Shown here one piece after another: positions 62,561 through 64,000 of a stretch of DNA of 64,000 nt; within the stretch, counting starts at the first letter, position 1; every line of letters begins with the position of its first letter. Source of the stretch: Pseudomonas sp. SID14000 (GTDB lineage: Bacteria > Pseudomonadota > Gammaproteobacteria > Pseudomonadales > Pseudomonadaceae); assembly GCF_002165135.1 (NCBI RefSeq), contig NZ_NFZQ01000001.1, positions 496,001 through 560,000 of the forward strand, read 5' to 3'. The translations under genes were made by a program, and so were the position numbers. The notes under the pieces are model-generated. The model did no database searches, had not been told where the DNA came from, and saw only the letters and a list, made by a program, of their open reading frames with translations.

Positions 62561-63105
62561 CGCACCCGAGCCGGGTTGCCCACTACTACCGCGCCCGCCG
62601 GCACGTCACGGGTGACCACGCTACCGGCACCCACCACGGCGTTGTCACCGATGGTCACCCCCGGCAGGATGATCGCCGCGCCGCCGATCCACACGTTGTT
62701 GCCGATGGTCACCGGCCGACCGCTCTCCAGCCCGGTGCGGCGCACCTCGGGGTCGAGCGGGTGGTCGGCGGTATAGATCTGCACGTTGGGGCCGATCTGG
62801 CAGTCGTCACCGATACGCACCGGCAGCACGTCGAGGATCACGCAGCTGAAATTCATGAAGGTATTGCGGCCGACGCTGATGTTGTAGCCATAGTCGCAAT
62901 AGAACGGCGGGCGGATCACCGCGCCTTCACCGACCTGGCCAAAGTGCTCTAGCAGCAGCCCGTGACGTGCGTCGTTGAGCAACTCGACACTGCTGTTGTA
63001 GCGGTGCATCCAGTGCTTGTTGGCGATCTGCTCGGCCTGCAGCTCGGGGCAGCCAGCGTGATAGAGCTGGCCTGTAAGCATTTTCTGTTTTTCGCTAAGG
63101 GACAT
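62539..63105 (-). CDS. Sugar O-acetyltransferase, Maa/NodL type
   Basis: 188 residues. The N-terminal mac domain (EKQKMLTGQLYHAGCPEL) is followed by a left-handed beta-helix of hexapeptide repeats (IRPPFYCDYGYNISVGRNTF, IGNNVWIGGAAIILPGVTIG, VVGAGSVVTRDVPAGAVVVG). The catalytic His lies in YTADHPLDPE. It transfers acetyl from acetyl-CoA to sugars such as maltose or glucose in the best-known relatives. Its 3' end overlaps the convergent thioredoxin-like gene. Confidence 0.92.
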   Translation of the reverse strand: MSLSEKQKMLTGQLYHAGCPELQAEQIANKHWMHRYNSSVELLNDARHGLLLEHFGQVGEGAVIRPPFYCDYGYNISVGRNTFMNFSCVILDVLPVRIGDDCQIGPNVQIYTADHPLDPEVRRTGLESGRPVTIGNNVWIGGAAIILPGVTIGDNAVVGAGSVVTRDVPAGAVVVGNPARVRQPAQEQ

Positions 63106-63191
63106 GGAAACTCCTTCCTGGGGCTATGCTCTGTTCGCGAATCCGCCGATCATCGGACCACATTTTTCGCTTGAACGCACAAGGAGCCTGC

Positions 63192-64000
63192 ATGAAGCGC
63201 AGCCTGACCCTGTTGGCCGTGGTAGTTGCCGTGGCCGCCGGCGCCGGATACTGGTATGTGCAGGGCAAGCTGCCACAACGCGAGGGCGAGGTGGCCATCG
63301 CCGGCCTGCAGGCCCCGGTCAGCGTGCGCTACGACGCCCGCGGCGTACCGCACCTGCAGGCGCAGAGCGAACCGGACCTGTACCGTGCCCTCGGTTACGT
63401 GCATGCCCAGGACCGGCTGTTCCAGATGGAGATCCTGCGCCGCCTGGCCCAGGGCGAGCTGGCCGAGGTGCTGGGTGACAAGCTGCTGCCCACCGATACC
63501 CTGTTCCGCAGCCTGCGCATTCGCGAACAGGCAGCACTAATGGCCAAGCGTCAGGACCGGCAAGCGCCCGCCTGGCAAGCCCTTCAGGCCTACCTTGAGG
63601 GGGTGAACAGCTGGCAGGCCAGCCACCCCAAGCCCATGGAGTTCGACCTGCTCGGTATCACCCCGCGCCCGTTCAGCGCCGAAGACACTCTGAGCATCGC
63701 CGGCTACCTGGCCTACAGCTTTGCCGCCGCGTTTCGCACCGAGCCCGCGCTGACCTACATCCGCGACCAGTTGGGCCCCGAGTACCTGAGCATATTCGAT
63801 CTCGCCTGGCAGCCCGAAGGTGCCCTGGGTACACCGCTGGCCGCTGCCGACTGGCAAAGCCTGGAGGCCATCGCACGTCTCAGCCATGAAGCACTGGGCG
63901 ATGCGGGCATCCCGCAATTCGAGGGCAGCAACGCCTGGGCCGTGGCCGGCAGCCGCACCCGCAGCGGCAGGCCGCTGCTGGCCGGCGACCCGCACATCGG
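63192..64000 (+). CDS. Penicillin acylase family protein (Ntn hydrolase), 5' part
   Basis: 269 codons are visible; the gene runs off the right edge. AAGGAG precedes the ATG. A signal or anchor segment (LTLLAVVVAVAAGAGYWYV) is followed by the alpha chain (VPHLQAQSEPDLYRALGYVH and AQDRLFQMEILRR). The beta-chain start FEGSNAWAVAG holds the autocatalytic and nucleophilic Ser, followed by LLAGDPHI. Relatives hydrolyse beta-lactam side chains, N-acyl homoserine lactones or other amides in the periplasm. Which one applies cannot be told from the 5' part. Confidence 0.9.
   Translation, partial: MKRSLTLLAVVVAVAAGAGYWYVQGKLPQREGEVAIAGLQAPVSVRYDARGVPHLQAQSEPDLYRALGYVHAQDRLFQMEILRRLAQGELAEVLGDKLLPTDTLFRSLRIREQAALMAKRQDRQAPAWQALQAYLEGVNSWQASHPKPMEFDLLGITPRPFSAEDTLSIAGYLAYSFAAAFRTEPALTYIRDQLGPEYLSIFDLAWQPEGALGTPLAAADWQSLEAIARLSHEALGDAGIPQFEGSNAWAVAGSRTRSGRPLLAGDPHI

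Overview
The window is chromosomal DNA of a fluorescent Pseudomonas, almost certainly of the P. putida group. The evidence is high GC, the gene order (thiSG-trmB / rpoH-ftsXEY / M16 peptidases-rsmD / coaD / mutM / ilvD / cadA-cadR / thyA-lgt / ptsP-rppH / ilvA / rpiA / serA), and a CadR with the P. putida-type His-rich tail. It also carries many copies of the 'gcgggtaaacccgctcccacag' REP palindrome typical of this group. I see no prophage, IS element, CRISPR array, tRNA or rRNA gene. Gene identities come from reading translated sequence and motifs; no database search was run.

Layout. 1-3.4 kb: end of a thiS-thiG-trmB operon, a DUF423 membrane protein, mtgA and rpoH (with a sigma-E-like promoter). 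3.5-6.7 kb: ftsY-ftsE-ftsX, read right to left. 6.9-14.2 kb: two M16 peptidase pairs flanking rsmD, then a YheT-type hydrolase. 14.3-19.6 kb: sulfurtransferase, then a TetR regulator divergent from an aldehyde dehydrogenase / Tat subunit / GMC oxidoreductase operon. 19.7-25.9 kb: housekeeping genes coaD, ferredoxin, mutM, HDOD protein, rlmI-like methyltransferase and ilvD. 25.9-31.2 kb: LysR/azoreductase pair, phosphorylcholine phosphatase, TcyP-type cystine symporter, a small coiled-coil membrane protein and dihydrofolate reductase. 31.2-34 kb: an overlapping DUF2868 membrane protein and DUF3482 GTPase. 34.3-39.2 kb: probable 2-aminoethylphosphonate ABC importer with its LysR regulator. 39.2-42 kb: the cadA/cadR metal-efflux module. 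42-49.3 kb: thyA, lgt, a TauE-type permease, NRDE protein, ptsP, rppH and the remnant of a HAD-hydrolase gene. 49.4-57.4 kb: ilvA, rpiA, two SdiA-regulated-type paralogues, a FAH-family protein, and a divergent D-2-hydroxyglutarate dehydrogenase / serA pair. 57.5-64 kb: small exported proteins (one a strikingly short solute-binding protein), DUF523 with a 2OG oxygenase, a lipase-like hydrolase, a thioredoxin-like protein, an acetyltransferase and the start of a penicillin-acylase-family protein.

Two dispersed palindrome families occupy many intergenic gaps. Family A has core gcgggtaaacccgctcccacag; family B has core cgcagcacaaggctgctcctacag. Most occur as inverted pairs behind genes. A few are altered: two outward-facing pairs, one pair collapsed into a single palindrome, and one with a 15-base insertion.

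Nothing here is a clearly new multigene system. The best leads are: the membrane protein/GTPase pair at 31.3-34 kb; the TetR-controlled alcohol/aldehyde oxidation operon; a hairpin covering the ribosome-binding site of the signal-less M16 pair; a tiny heptad-repeat membrane protein; a solute-binding protein missing most of one lobe; a decayed HAD gene; and several clear operator palindromes.
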